Assembly (NCBI RefSeq): GCF_965233615.1
Contig: NZ_OZ247495.1
DNA: 64,000 nucleotides
From: Pelagibius sp028280305
GTDB lineage: Bacteria > Pseudomonadota > Alphaproteobacteria > Kiloniellales > Kiloniellaceae
Strand: one strand, 5' to 3'
The notes under the pieces were generated by a model. It was not told the origin of the DNA and did no database searches. It worked only from the letters and a program-made list of their open reading frames with translations. Positions within the stretch are counted from its first letter, which is position 1. The number at the start of each line of letters is the position of its first letter. Positions 38,821 through 49,097 of this stretch are shown here, piece by piece. The position numbers and the translations under genes are program-made.

Positions 38821-39594
38821 TTAGCGCGGTGCGGCCGGCTTCTCCGGCAGCCGCCGAAGCAAGGAGTCGGTCCAGCCCGGCGGCAACAGCGCCAGCAGCC
38901 ATACGGCGGCGAAGAGACGCCTAGGGAAGACGATTCGCGCCTTGTTGGCGGCAAGGCCCCGCTGGATGATCTCCGCCGCCCGCTCAGCCTCCATGAGGAA
39001 GGGCATCGGGAAGTCGTTCACCGCCGTCATCCGGCTCTTTACATAGCCCGGGCAGATGACTGAGACGCTCAGGCCGTCGCCCGCCACCATCCCGCGCAGA
39101 GCTTCGCCCCAAACCCGCACGGCGGCCTTGGAGGCGCAATAGGCCGGTGCCCCGGGAAACCCGCGAAAGGCCGCCAGAGACGACATGATGGCGACCTGGC
39201 CATGCCGGCGCGGCCGCATCAAGGTCAGGGCGGCCTGGACGGTTGAAACCACGCCATCAACGTTGACGGCGAAGATCTGCCGGGCCTGGGCGGCGTCTTC
39301 GCCGAAGGCCCCGGTGCCGGCGGAAATGCCGGCATTGGCGATGACGAGGTCGAGGGGGCGGCGCCGGTCGATCTCGGCCAACCAGCCCTCCAGGCCTTCA
39401 CGGTCGCAGACATCAAGCACCGCGGTTTCGACCTCCGCCCCTGCGGCCCGGCAAAGCCTCGCAACGGCGTCCAATCTTTCGCCGTCTCTTCCGCTAAGCG
39501 CCAGGAGGCATCCCGGCCGGGCATAGCGCTGGGCCAGGGCCGCACCGATCCCGCTGGAGCTGCCGGTGATTACGATCGATTTCGGATTTCGCAT
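38821..39594 (-). CDS. SDR-family oxidoreductase
   Basis: 257 residues. VITGSSSGIGAALAQ, IANAGISAG, SSLAAFRGFPGAPAYCASKAAVRVW (Ser, Tyr, Lys all present). C-terminal stretch RLFAAVWLLALLPPGWTDSLL is hydrophobic, which suggests membrane association and a lipophilic substrate. Convergent with mltG, 30 bp apart. Function not assignable further. Confidence 0.85.
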   Translation of the reverse strand: MRNPKSIVITGSSSGIGAALAQRYARPGCLLALSGRDGERLDAVARLCRAAGAEVETAVLDVCDREGLEGWLAEIDRRRPLDLVIANAGISAGTGAFGEDAAQARQIFAVNVDGVVSTVQAALTLMRPRRHGQVAIMSSLAAFRGFPGAPAYCASKAAVRVWGEALRGMVAGDGLSVSVICPGYVKSRMTAVNDFPMPFLMEAERAAEIIQRGLAANKARIVFPRRLFAAVWLLALLPPGWTDSLLRRLPEKPAAPR

Positions 39595-39770
39595 TAATCT
39601 GTCGCCGAGTCATCGCTGCCTGAAGGCGAGCCGTGTTTTGGGATTTGGAGCGGCACCATTCTGGGTGCTTGTTGTGATCTGAGGCCACCAGTATATATGG
39701 GGCCGGCGTTTTTGGGCGCTCGGAAACGGCCGGTCGGACTTATCCCGCCGGCACGGGGATTGGGGATCGC

Positions 39771-40673
39771 GTGGCAAAGACGCAGGCTTCGGTGCACAGC
39801 ATGACGGGTTTCGCCCGTGCGGAGGGGGGCGACGAGCTTGTCACCTGGGCGTGGGAGATCAGGACGGTCAACGGCCGCAGTCTTGATGTGCGGTCGCGCC
39901 TGCCGGGCGGCTACGAGGCCTTGGATCCGGTTATCCGCAAGGCCGTTGCGGGGGTTTGCCAGCGTGGCAACACCCAGGTCAATCTCCAGGTCAAGCGTGG
40001 CGAGGCGCCGCAAGCCTGGCGGCTGAACGAAGAACTGCTGCAGCAGGTTCTGGATGTGATGAGCCGTCTCGAAACCCGCCTCGAGACCGCAGCGCCGCGG
40101 TTGGATGGACTGCTGGGCTTGCGCGGCATCCTGGAGCCGGTTGAGGACGACGAAAGCCCGGAACAGCTTGCCGGCCGTTTGAAGTCTATCGAGACGGACC
40201 TTGGGGTCGCTTTGGAAGCTTTGGCGGCGATGCGGGCGGAAGAGGGCGCACGGCTGTTGCAGCTTGTGCGGGGTCACCTCGACGCTATCGAGCGGCTTTG
40301 CGGTGAGGCCGCAGGCTGTGCCGCGACACAGCCGGAGACCCTGAAGGCGCGCCTGCGCGAACAGCTGGACGTTTTGCTGGCGGAAACCAACGCTGTGTCC
40401 GAAGACCGTCTCGCGCAGGAGCTTGCGCTCCTGGTCGGTAAGGCCGACGTTAGGGAGGAGTTGGACCGTCTGGAAGCGCATGTTGCGGCTGCCCGAGATC
40501 TGCTTGCTCAGGGTGGCGCAGTGGGACGCAAACTGGACTTCCTCTGTCAGGAGTTCAATCGCGAAGCCAACACACTTTGCTCAAAGTCGGCGGATGTCGA
40601 TCTGACTCGGATCGGTCTCGATCTGAAGTCGGCGATCGAACAACTGCGTGAGCAAGTCCAGAACATCGAGTAG
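39771..40673 (+). CDS. yicC: YicC-family endoribonuclease
   Basis: 300 residues. MTGFARAEG at the N-terminus and the C-terminal GRKLDFLCQEFNREANTLCSKSADVDLTRIGLDLKS block are the family hallmarks; the long helical middle is typical. Start is GTG at 39771. Upstream of gmk, as in many bacteria. Confidence 0.93.
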   Translation: MAKTQASVHSMTGFARAEGGDELVTWAWEIRTVNGRSLDVRSRLPGGYEALDPVIRKAVAGVCQRGNTQVNLQVKRGEAPQAWRLNEELLQQVLDVMSRLETRLETAAPRLDGLLGLRGILEPVEDDESPEQLAGRLKSIETDLGVALEALAAMRAEEGARLLQLVRGHLDAIERLCGEAAGCAATQPETLKARLREQLDVLLAETNAVSEDRLAQELALLVGKADVREELDRLEAHVAAARDLLAQGGAVGRKLDFLCQEFNREANTLCSKSADVDLTRIGLDLKSAIEQLREQVQNIE

Positions 40674-40678
40674 CCCGT

Positions 40679-41317
40679 ATGGAAGACAGCACGATGAAAC
40701 GGCGCGGCTTGATGCTCGTTCTGTCTTCGCCTTCCGGAGCGGGCAAAACATCCATTTCGCGCCGCCTTCTGGAGCTGGATGACAATCTCTCCCTGTCGAT
40801 CTCGGCGACGACGCGGCCGCGCCGTCCCGCGGAGACCGAGGGTGTGCACTACTTCTTCGTGTCGGAAATGCGTTTTGACGAGATGGTCAAACAAGACGAG
40901 TTGTTCGAGCATGCCGTGGTTTTCGGTCAGCAGTACGGGACCCCGCGGCAGCCTGTCGAAGAGGCACTGGACGCTGGCCGCGACGTACTGTTCGACATCG
41001 ACTGGCAGGGTACTCAGCAGGTTGCGGAAAAAGCGCGCGAAGACCTGGTGAGTGTCTTTATCCTGCCGCCCTCCACAGCGGAGTTGGAGCGTCGCCTGCA
41101 CAGCCGGGCCCAGGATAGTGACGAGGTGGTGCGGGGCCGCATGGCCAAGGCCGCGGATGAGATGAGCCACTGGGCCGAGTACGACTACATCATCATCAAT
41201 CACGATCTTGAGCAGAGCGTCGCCCAGGTCGAGGCAATCTTGACGGCGGAGCGCTTGAGGCGCGAGCGGCGTGCCGGGCTTCGAGACTTCGTCGAAGGAC
41301 TCAGGCTGGGCCGCTAG
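40679..41317 (+). CDS. gmk: Guanylate kinase
   Basis: GMP + ATP -> GDP + ADP. P-loop SSPSGAGKTSI, TTRPRRPAETEGVHYFFV GMP-binding region, FDIDWQGTQQV, and R-x-x-x-A lid segments. 212 residues from ATG 40679; the ATG at 40694 has the better-placed GGAAG site and would give 207. Converges on rsmA with 7 bp between. Confidence 0.96.
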   Translation: MEDSTMKRRGLMLVLSSPSGAGKTSISRRLLELDDNLSLSISATTRPRRPAETEGVHYFFVSEMRFDEMVKQDELFEHAVVFGQQYGTPRQPVEEALDAGRDVLFDIDWQGTQQVAEKAREDLVSVFILPPSTAELERRLHSRAQDSDEVVRGRMAKAADEMSHWAEYDYIIINHDLEQSVAQVEAILTAERLRRERRAGLRDFVEGLRLGR

Positions 41318-41324
41318 CGGTTGT

Positions 41325-42182
41325 TCAAGCCGTCCGGTTTTGATCGAGCCGCTGCGCCAGCTTGCAAAAATCTACGACACTCAGTTGTTCTGCCCGCGCC
41401 GTCGGTGTCAGGCCGAGTTCTTCTATCGTTTCGACGGCATCTTCAAAGAGTGATTTCAGGCTCTGGCGCAGCATCTTCCGCCGTTGCCCGAAGGCCGCCG
41501 CGGTCACGCGCTCAAGGCTCTTGAGGGTGACAGCAGCCAGAGGCTCTTCACGCGGTTCAAGTGAGACGACTGAAGAGGTAACCTTCGGCGGCGGCGTGAA
41601 CGCGCGCGGCGGAACATCGAACAGGGTTCGTACGTCACAGAGCCACTGCGTGATGACAGTCAGGCGTCCGTAGTGACGGCTGCCCGGCGCCGCCGTCAAC
41701 CGCTCGGCCACTTCCTTCTGAAACATCAAGGTCAGTGTGGCAAAGGCGGCAGGGTTCTCCGCGAGCGCCTTCAACCAGCCGATCAACAAGGCGGTCGAGA
41801 TGTTGTAGGGCAGATTGCTGACGATCTGGCGCGGCGTCTCTCCGAGCTGTTCCAGCGCGAGGGTCAGGGCGTCGCCCTCAACGACCTCCAGACGGTCCGG
41901 ATAAGCGGCCGCCAACTCTGCAAGCGCATCAAGACAACGCCGGTCTTTTTCGACGGCGATGACCCGTTCCGCGCCTTCGTTCAGCAGGGCTCTTGTAAGG
42001 CCACCTGGCCCCGGGCCCACTTCGATCACCGTGCCCTTGGTCAAGGAAGGTGCGCTGCGGGCGATCCGGCCGGTCAGGTTGAGGTCGAGCAGGAAGTGTT
42101 GCCCCAGTGCCTTGCGGGCGCCCAGTCCGTATCTGGCAATGACCTCGCGTAGGGGCGGTAGTGGTGGATGGGGGTTATCCAT
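41325..42182 (-). CDS. rsmA: 16S rRNA dimethyladenosine transferase
   Basis: KsgA/RsmA: SAM-dependent N6-dimethylation of the two adenines near the 16S 3' end. GQHFLLD, VIEVGPGPGGLTRALL SAM motif, and NLPYNIST catalytic motif. 285 residues. Its ATG overlaps the pdxA stop by 8 nt (ATGGATAA). Confidence 0.97.
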   Translation of the reverse strand: MDNPHPPLPPLREVIARYGLGARKALGQHFLLDLNLTGRIARSAPSLTKGTVIEVGPGPGGLTRALLNEGAERVIAVEKDRRCLDALAELAAAYPDRLEVVEGDALTLALEQLGETPRQIVSNLPYNISTALLIGWLKALAENPAAFATLTLMFQKEVAERLTAAPGSRHYGRLTVITQWLCDVRTLFDVPPRAFTPPPKVTSSVVSLEPREEPLAAVTLKSLERVTAAAFGQRRKMLRQSLKSLFEDAVETIEELGLTPTARAEQLSVVDFCKLAQRLDQNRTA

Positions 42183-43227
42183 GGGCGGCGGTACCCGCTG
42201 CCTGCGTCATCTCAGCGGCCATTTGAAGGGCGGCGATAAGACTGGCTGGAGAGGCTTTCCCTTGCCCCGCTATGTCCAAGGCCGTGCCGTGATCCGGTGA
42301 TGTTCGGACGATGGGCAGCCCGAGCGTGACATTGACGCCGCGTTCAAAGTCGATCGTCTTGATGGGGATCAGGGCCTGATCGTGGTACATGCACAGAGCT
42401 GCGTCGTAGCCTCGGCGTGCCTCGGGATGAAACAGGCTGTCCGCGGGCAAGGGACCGGAAAGCGCAATTCCTTCGGCGCGCAGTGCATCCACCGCCGGCT
42501 GGATGATGCGTGTCTCTTCGTGGCCGAGCTGGCCGCCTTCACCGGCATGTGGGTTCAGGCCGGCGACCGCCAGTCTTGGATTCTTGATGCCGAAATGAGA
42601 CTTGAGAGCCTCGGCCGTCGTGCGGCCGGTCTGCTCTATGAGTTCGGCGGTGAGCGTTTTCGGGACATGGCTCAAAGGCTGGTGGACGGTCACCGGTACC
42701 ACCCGCAGGGCGGCGCAGGCCAGCATCATTACCGGTGGCTTTTGCGACCCACAGAGTTCTGCCAGAAACTCGGTATGCCCCGGATGGGCGAAGCCCGCGT
42801 CCATGAGCACCTGTTTGTGGATCGGATTGGTGACGACGGCTGAGGCGGCGCCGTCCAGCGTCAATGCGACCGCTTCGCGGATGGAGTCCAGAGCCGCTCC
42901 GGCATTGGCCCCTGACGGATGTCCCGGTTCGGCCTGCACCTCTGTGCGCAGTGGCAATACCGGCAGAGCATGATTGAACGCGGCAACGCACTGTGACGGA
43001 TCGTCGAGCGTCTCCACAGCCACGTTCAGGCCGAGAGACCTTGCCAGGGCCTTCAGGCGTCCCGGATCGTCAACAAGGAAAAACGGCGCAAGAGCCAAGT
43101 CGCGCCGTTGAAGCCAGGCTTTCAGGGCGATCTCGCCGCCGACCCCGGAGGGCTCGCCCATGGTCAAAGCCAGAGGCCGCGGCGGAGCGTGGGAGGGCTG
43201 TGCCGGGCTGCTTATACTGTGCGGCAC
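42175..43227 (-). CDS. pdxA: 4-hydroxythreonine-4-phosphate dehydrogenase
   Basis: Step of DXP-dependent vitamin B6 synthesis. MGEPSGVGGEIALKAW at the N-terminus; metal-binding histidines in HPGHTEFLAE, GLNPHAGEGGQLG and MYHDQALIPIK; RTSPDHGTALDIAG near the end. 350 residues. Standard partner of surA and rsmA. Confidence 0.96.
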   Translation of the reverse strand: MPHSISSPAQPSHAPPRPLALTMGEPSGVGGEIALKAWLQRRDLALAPFFLVDDPGRLKALARSLGLNVAVETLDDPSQCVAAFNHALPVLPLRTEVQAEPGHPSGANAGAALDSIREAVALTLDGAASAVVTNPIHKQVLMDAGFAHPGHTEFLAELCGSQKPPVMMLACAALRVVPVTVHQPLSHVPKTLTAELIEQTGRTTAEALKSHFGIKNPRLAVAGLNPHAGEGGQLGHEETRIIQPAVDALRAEGIALSGPLPADSLFHPEARRGYDAALCMYHDQALIPIKTIDFERGVNVTLGLPIVRTSPDHGTALDIAGQGKASPASLIAALQMAAEMTQAAGTAAHG

Positions 43228-43257
43228 TGTTGGGGTCTCACGAAGAGCCCGAAGAAG

Positions 43258-44238
43258 TCATATCCGCACGTCCACGTTGGCCGTGCGGCGCAGTTCCTGC
43301 AGAGAACGCTGGGCCAGCTGGTTGAGGCGTTCGTTGACCAGGTTGCTTTGGATCCGCGAACGGTCGATCTCCTGCCCCTCGTTTTTACGCATGTCGCGCA
43401 CGAGAAGGATGGTGAAGCCGGCCGGCGTGCGCACAGGGATGGAGACCTGGCCGGGTCCCATCTGTGCCAGGGCCAGGTTGAGTTCTTCGGCCAATTCGCC
43501 GTCCTGCACCCAACCCCGGTCACCACCCAGACTGGCGGTTGCGGATTGTGAGAACTGCCGGGCGAGTCCGGCGAAATTGGCGCCGGCGCGAACCTGTTCC
43601 AGCAGGCGGTTCGCATTCGCCAGGGCTTCCTGTTCCTGAGCTGCCGATTCTACCGCCACGAATATCTCTGCAACCCGGCGCTCGATCGACCCTTGGCGGG
43701 CGGTCAAGCGGTCGACCACCACCTGGACTTCTTCGTTCGAGATTTCGATCGTCGGCCGCAGACGCCTTTGGACAACGTTTTCCCAGGCGATCTGCGCTCT
43801 TATCTGATCGATCAGCGTGGTCGGGATGATACCTCGGTTGCGCAGCATCGTCAGGAATTGGCCCTCTGACATATTGTTTTGCTGAGATATCTGCTCCAGA
43901 GCCCGGGCCACCTGATCGTCGGAGACAGAGATGTCGAGGCGCTGGGCTTCCTGCATCTGAAGTCGCTCGTCAATCAGGCCGCGCAGTACCTGCGGCGTGA
44001 GCCGGCGCCGAACATCTTGAGAGTCCTGTACCCCGGCTCCGACAATGGCCAAGCGCATCCGCATCGCCAGATCGAGTACGGAGATAACCTCGTCGTTCAC
44101 CACGGCCGCAGGACGAAATGCATCCTGAGCGCGAACCGGGAAGGCTGATAGTACCGCCACTGCTAGGGCGCAAAAAAATACCAGAACAAATCCGGGCCGC
44201 TTCTCTTGCCCGGTGTCGCTGAACTCTCGTAAAGACAT
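43258..44238 (-). CDS. surA: Periplasmic chaperone/peptidyl-prolyl isomerase SurA
   Basis: 326 residues from ATG 44238, with signal peptide (FVLVFFCALAVAVLSAFPVRAQ). SurA N-terminal domain (AAVVNDEVISVLDL, RGLIDERLQMQEAQR), then one parvulin domain (LARQFSQSATASLGGDRGWV ... GQVSIPVRTPAGFTILLV). E. coli SurA has two parvulin domains; one is usual here. Supplies outer-membrane folding for LptD, encoded upstream. Confidence 0.9.
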   Translation of the reverse strand: MSLREFSDTGQEKRPGFVLVFFCALAVAVLSAFPVRAQDAFRPAAVVNDEVISVLDLAMRMRLAIVGAGVQDSQDVRRRLTPQVLRGLIDERLQMQEAQRLDISVSDDQVARALEQISQQNNMSEGQFLTMLRNRGIIPTTLIDQIRAQIAWENVVQRRLRPTIEISNEEVQVVVDRLTARQGSIERRVAEIFVAVESAAQEQEALANANRLLEQVRAGANFAGLARQFSQSATASLGGDRGWVQDGELAEELNLALAQMGPGQVSIPVRTPAGFTILLVRDMRKNEGQEIDRSRIQSNLVNERLNQLAQRSLQELRRTANVDVRI

Positions 44239-44360
44239 GCTGAGATCCCTAGAAATCGCGCCGCCACTATATCCTGTCCCGCGGCAGCGATTCAAACGGA
44301 AGCTGGCCTGGCAGAGATGGTGGCGTTGTCTGTTCGACCGCCCGTTAAGGCAGGCGCTGG

Positions 44361-46583
44361 CTAGCCGCCGCTGACGCTGCCAAGATGTTTGAAGACGACG
44401 CGAACGAAGACGCTGTCTTCCGGCTCGATATCACGGTCGCTGAAGGATGTCCTCTCCGCGATCCCCTCAATGAGGAAGCAGTCGTCCTGATAGGCCAGGC
44501 TGATGGCGGTTTCCAGAGACGAATCTTCGATAAGGTCCCGCCGGTGACTAAAGCCGACAGACCAATACTCACTTAGGCGTGAGTTGATTCCAAAGCGCAG
44601 CTCTTCGCGGTCGCCGAATTCATCCGTCTCCGGATCCTGGGTCTGACTGATGAAGAAGTACGAGAGGTCGAGGTTGAGGGCCGGCGGACCGATATTCAGG
44701 TCGAATTCGTTTCTGTCGGCGTTGTAGTCATCCTTGTCCAACCGGAAGCGATACAGCAGATCGACATACTTGATCGGAGTCAGCTGAACGCGGCCGACGA
44801 TGTCCGATTCTTGATCCTCAAGCCCGGAGCCTTCGGCGAAGGCATCCCGGTTTTCCGAGAAGCGGTAACTCTGGCCGATAAGGGCGCCTGCAGACCCTTC
44901 GTCGCCGAAGGTCGCTGTCCACTTCAGGCCATAGTCGATGCGGCTGCCCGAGTCGACGCGATCGTTTCCGGCAAAGCGATTGAGGTTGAAAAGATTGGTG
45001 TCGTCGAACTCGAAGTCCTGGCTGTCTTCGTTCGGGATGGTCCCGGGGTTCGATCCGTTGGGTGCGAGAACGCCCTGCACGATCGGCTCAATTACCTGCC
45101 TGAAGGATCCATCCTGGCGGGCCCAGGGATAGCGCCACTTGACGGCCAGTTGCGGGAAGACCCGCCCGGTCGTATCGCTGCCGGGTGCGTTCGCGGGGTT
45201 CACATCGTTTGAATTGCGGTCGACCCCGTTGACCCAATAGCCGTCAGTCTGCAGCTGCGCGGTCAGCTCGTAGAGGTCGCCCAGGGGGCTGGTGTAGGGA
45301 ACGTGATAGCCAGTGATCAGGGAAAGGCGCCGGCTGTCGCGGCCTTCTTCGCGGGTCAGTACCTGCAAGTTGGCGTCTGCCGTGTAGCGCGCGCCTGGCA
45401 GGCCAACGCCAGGCTCGCTCACGAAGTTATAATCGGCCAGCGGCACCACGATCGGTATCTCGCCGTCTACATCGGTACTGCGCAGCCCCTGATAGGCGAA
45501 ACCGCGCACAGCGGCATGGTTCCGTCCTTTCAAGCCCTCCAGATAGGCCGTGCTCTCCAGCGTGCGCTCGGTGTTGAAGTCGAAGGCGCGGAGATAGGTG
45601 TCGTCGGTGGTTCTGTTGACGTCGAAACCCCAGCGCCAAGTGCTGTCGATATCGAACTTGCCTTCAGCGTCGATATGGCCGCGGAAACGGTCATCCTCGA
45701 CGTTGCCGTCGTTTTCGTCGCGGTCGGCAATGGTGGCGCTGCCGGCGATCTCGATCTCACCGTTCTCGAAGAGCTGCCGGTACTCGCCAGTCAGGTTGAT
45801 GCCCTGTTCGGTCGAGAGGATCGGTGCGATGGTGAGGTCTTTGGTATCGTCGATTACCCAGTAGTACGGGATCGTTGTGGAGAAGCCGAGGAAGTCGCTG
45901 GAGCCGACTGTCGGCGCCAGGAAACCGCTGCGGCGGTCCACGGTCGGATCCGGATGGGAGAAATAAGGCGTATAGATGACCGGGATGCCGAAAAACTCGA
46001 GCCAGGCATCGCGGTAGATAATGTCCTGCGACTCCTGATCATGAGTCACCTCGGCGGCTTTGATCTGCCAGAGAGGGGCGCGGCTCGGGTCCTCCCGACA
46101 CAGCTCGCATGGGCTGAAGACGCCCCTGCGGAATTGAGTGCGGTTGCCGCCGCTGCGCGTTCCGCTTGCAGCGGCGATGCGTGAGTCGTCGGCCATCAGG
46201 ACCCGGATATCGCGGACAAATCCCTCTTTGAGATCGCCTGTCAGTTCGACGAAATCGGCGAAGACCGTGTCGCCGGTGGCTTCGATCAAAGTCACGTTGC
46301 CTTCCGCCGTCACCACGTCGGCATTCAGGTCGTAAGTGACCTTGTCGGCAAGCAGGACCCGGTCCTCTTGCGATATCTCGACACTTCCGGAAGCGATGAC
46401 CAAGCCGTTGTTTTCGTCATAGGTCAACTGGTCAGCCGTAATGAGTGCCGGAATCTCCCCCAGCGCATCCAACTCGAGTGTCTGCGCGACAGCGTCACCG
46501 ACACCGATTATCGGCAAATCGGTGACCGACAAAAAAGAAATGGCGGCGGCTATGGCCACCGCTCGCCCCAATCCCCCCTGCAT
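44361..46583 (-). CDS. lptD: LPS-assembly protein LptD
   Basis: 740 residues. Signal peptide, periplasmic OstA/LptA-like beta-jellyroll (about 45-170: LTYDENNGLVIASGSVEI), then a C-terminal beta-barrel rich in Asp/aromatic strands. Cysteines CELC follow the jellyroll. Inserts LPS in the outer membrane with LptE (not in the window). Lies in lptF-lptG-lptD-surA order. Confidence 0.95.
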   Translation of the reverse strand: MQGGLGRAVAIAAAISFLSVTDLPIIGVGDAVAQTLELDALGEIPALITADQLTYDENNGLVIASGSVEISQEDRVLLADKVTYDLNADVVTAEGNVTLIEATGDTVFADFVELTGDLKEGFVRDIRVLMADDSRIAAASGTRSGGNRTQFRRGVFSPCELCREDPSRAPLWQIKAAEVTHDQESQDIIYRDAWLEFFGIPVIYTPYFSHPDPTVDRRSGFLAPTVGSSDFLGFSTTIPYYWVIDDTKDLTIAPILSTEQGINLTGEYRQLFENGEIEIAGSATIADRDENDGNVEDDRFRGHIDAEGKFDIDSTWRWGFDVNRTTDDTYLRAFDFNTERTLESTAYLEGLKGRNHAAVRGFAYQGLRSTDVDGEIPIVVPLADYNFVSEPGVGLPGARYTADANLQVLTREEGRDSRRLSLITGYHVPYTSPLGDLYELTAQLQTDGYWVNGVDRNSNDVNPANAPGSDTTGRVFPQLAVKWRYPWARQDGSFRQVIEPIVQGVLAPNGSNPGTIPNEDSQDFEFDDTNLFNLNRFAGNDRVDSGSRIDYGLKWTATFGDEGSAGALIGQSYRFSENRDAFAEGSGLEDQESDIVGRVQLTPIKYVDLLYRFRLDKDDYNADRNEFDLNIGPPALNLDLSYFFISQTQDPETDEFGDREELRFGINSRLSEYWSVGFSHRRDLIEDSSLETAISLAYQDDCFLIEGIAERTSFSDRDIEPEDSVFVRVVFKHLGSVSGG

Positions 46584-46593
46584 CGTATCTAGC

Positions 46594-47721
46594 CTATCCG
46601 TCCTCCAAGTGAAGCAACATCGCCGCGCCCAACATCAACGACACGCCTGCTGGAGTCCAGGCGGCCAACACAACGGGTATGGTACCTGAAAGTCCAATGG
46701 CGAAAACAAAATTGGACATGAAGTACAAAAGAAATCCCGTCAAGAGTCCGGCCATGATGACGAGGCCGACCCGGCCGCGCCGTTGCGTGCGCATCGAAAA
46801 GGTTGCCGCGAGCAGAACCATAGCAGCAAAAAGCATGGGCAAGGCCAACAGCCGGTGCAACTGTAGACGGTGCGGCAAGGCCGAGAATCCCGCGGCGTCC
46901 ATGACTTCGATGAACTCCGGCAGGTTCCAGAAAGCTATCGTTTCCGGTGGGGCGAAGCTCTCCTGGATCTTGTCCACGGTCAGATCGGTCGGAATGTCAA
47001 ACTCTTCATGATAGACGGAAGCTTCGCCGGGTTTTGAGAACCAGGCCTCGGAGAGGCGCCAGCGGCGCTCCTGAAGCTGCGCCCGGTCGGCATCGATACG
47101 GCTCTGGAAACGGTCGCCTTCGGCATAACGAAAGACAATTACGTCATGGAGCAGGACCGAACCGGGGCTCACCCTGGTTGCATGGATGACCGATTGGCCA
47201 TCGCGGTCGGCCTGCCGCAACCAAAGCCCGGTCTTGGAGACGGCAAGAAAACTCGTCTCATTGTGAATGTAGTTGGCTTCCAGCCGCTCAAAACGGCTGA
47301 GGAGCACCGATGCGAGGGGGTTGAGCGCCGTGACGGTCAGGCAACCAACCAGCAGGGCGCTGCCGAGGACCGGCAATAGGAACTGCCAAACAGAAACACC
47401 TGCTGCCCGTGCCACGACCAACTCGTGCGACCGGGTGAGACGCCAGAAAGTCGTCATTGCGGCAAACAGGACGGTAAAGGCCATCGCCTCCTGACTGAGA
47501 TGAGGCAGCTTGAGCAGCGCCATTTCCAAGGTCAGAGAAAGGGATGCATCTTTGGTGGCCAGCCGATCGATCAGATCCACCACCGTCGCCAGAAAGATAA
47601 TGGCGACGATGGCGAAGGTGAAAGTGGCGAAACTCAGGAAAAACTGGCGCGCGATGTACTTGGTCAGGGTTGGCGAAAGTCGCAGGCGCCGCATCGCGGG
47701 TAGTGTGGAGGCCATACTCAT
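46594..47721 (-). CDS. lptG: LPS export permease LptG
   Basis: 375 residues, six predicted membrane helices (YIARQFFLSFATFTFAIVA ... three near the C-terminus) around a periplasmic jellyroll. SHELVVARAAGVSVWQFL is the coupling-helix region that meets LptB. ATGA overlap with lptF. A second Met two codons in is an alternative start. Confidence 0.94.
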   Translation of the reverse strand: MSMASTLPAMRRLRLSPTLTKYIARQFFLSFATFTFAIVAIIFLATVVDLIDRLATKDASLSLTLEMALLKLPHLSQEAMAFTVLFAAMTTFWRLTRSHELVVARAAGVSVWQFLLPVLGSALLVGCLTVTALNPLASVLLSRFERLEANYIHNETSFLAVSKTGLWLRQADRDGQSVIHATRVSPGSVLLHDVIVFRYAEGDRFQSRIDADRAQLQERRWRLSEAWFSKPGEASVYHEEFDIPTDLTVDKIQESFAPPETIAFWNLPEFIEVMDAAGFSALPHRLQLHRLLALPMLFAAMVLLAATFSMRTQRRGRVGLVIMAGLLTGFLLYFMSNFVFAIGLSGTIPVVLAAWTPAGVSLMLGAAMLLHLEDG

Positions 47722-48839
47722 GATGCGCCGGCCTCGCTCAGCGGCTCCTGGCTGCGCCTTGCCGGTTTCCGCAGAAGGACAAAGAAACTCAACCCGATGG
47801 AGACCACAACCGTTATGTACATGACCGGTATGGCAGCCGGATCGCGGCCCGCCAAGTCGTGCAACGACAGGGAAACGCCCTCCAGAGCCGCAACACAGGC
47901 GATGGCGGCGAGAATCCTTCTTGCCTGGCCCCGTCGATTGAACTCCCCAGCCAGCAAGGCGGCCATCCCGATGACCACAAAGACAAGGCTGTAAAGCGGG
48001 CTTACGATCCGATGGTGCCCCTCAGCCAGAAGCTCCAGACGGTAATGCTGATCGAGGCTGTCATCGCTTGGGATCAGCAACTCGTGAAGAAACCGCTCTT
48101 TAGGTTCGCGCCAGCGTGATTGCCGGGCGCTGCCGAATTCGGCTAGTTCAACGGTATAGCGGTCAAAGTACAAGAGTGAGAAACGGCCGGTGCCGGGCTC
48201 GACCTCCTGCCGGTTACCGTTCTCCATCACGACCCGCGGGCCGGACTCGCTGGGCACCAGAGCACCGCGTTCGGCCATCATGGTCACTGGCTTACCTGGT
48301 TCCCGGTTGTCGTGAACCAAGATGCCTCGCAATTCGCCCTCGGATGAGCGTTCGCGCACATAGACGGTTATTTCATCGGTGACCGCCGTAAAGACGCCTT
48401 CCTGCAGCAGAATCGCAGAAAAATCGCTTCTGAATTCGTGCTGAAGGTCTTTGAAGTGCCGAAATGACGCAGGCAGGAAATAGAGGGAGATCGCATAGAC
48501 GCCCAGGGTCACGACGATACCCAGGATGATGGCCGGGCGGGCAAGCTGCATCTGCGACAGCCCGGCGGCCCGCATTACCACCATTTCGCTGTCCATCGCC
48601 AGTTTATGATAGACGAAAAGCGCCGCGACGAAGCAGGCAACCGGAAGGACCACACCCAAAAAGGACGGCAGAAGCAGCCCGACAAAGGTCAGGAAGGTCG
48701 AGGCGGGCAGGCCACGGTTCACGATATAGTCGATCAGACGCAGTGACTGCGTCAGCCATATCGCAAAGGTGAGGGCCAGGGTGACGAAAATAGTAGCCGT
48801 CACCAGCTGCCCGAGTACATAACGCGTTATTGAAGGCAT
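47718..48839 (-). CDS. lptF: LPS export permease LptF
   Basis: 373 residues from ATG 48839 (MPSITRYVLGQLVTATIFV). LptF/YjgP family: six helices, periplasmic domain, and DSEMVVMRAAGLSQMQLARP coupling region. A longer reading of 47 codons upstream lacks family similarity and enters the pepA promoter region. Forms LptB2FG with LptG. Confidence 0.94.
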   Translation of the reverse strand: MPSITRYVLGQLVTATIFVTLALTFAIWLTQSLRLIDYIVNRGLPASTFLTFVGLLLPSFLGVVLPVACFVAALFVYHKLAMDSEMVVMRAAGLSQMQLARPAIILGIVVTLGVYAISLYFLPASFRHFKDLQHEFRSDFSAILLQEGVFTAVTDEITVYVRERSSEGELRGILVHDNREPGKPVTMMAERGALVPSESGPRVVMENGNRQEVEPGTGRFSLLYFDRYTVELAEFGSARQSRWREPKERFLHELLIPSDDSLDQHYRLELLAEGHHRIVSPLYSLVFVVIGMAALLAGEFNRRGQARRILAAIACVAALEGVSLSLHDLAGRDPAAIPVMYITVVVSIGLSFFVLLRKPARRSQEPLSEAGAS

Positions 48840-49097
48840 GGAGCCAATCGCTGGGCCTTGGAAATTCAGGAATAGCCTGCCGGGCTCCCCACAGTCCAGC
48901 GAATTTCCGCGTGGTAAGCCCCTGGAAACCGGCCGGTTGTCTGCCTGCCCGGCCCATCGTAGTTCCGGGATTTCTGCCACTTGAACTTGCGCCCCGGCGC
49001 TGACAGTTTAGGTTTTCCTGTCTCAAACCCGTTTCGCCCCTTGAAGAGGGGCTATGCCGGGTATCCCAGGTCAGTCGATTCTTCCGTGAGGCTATTG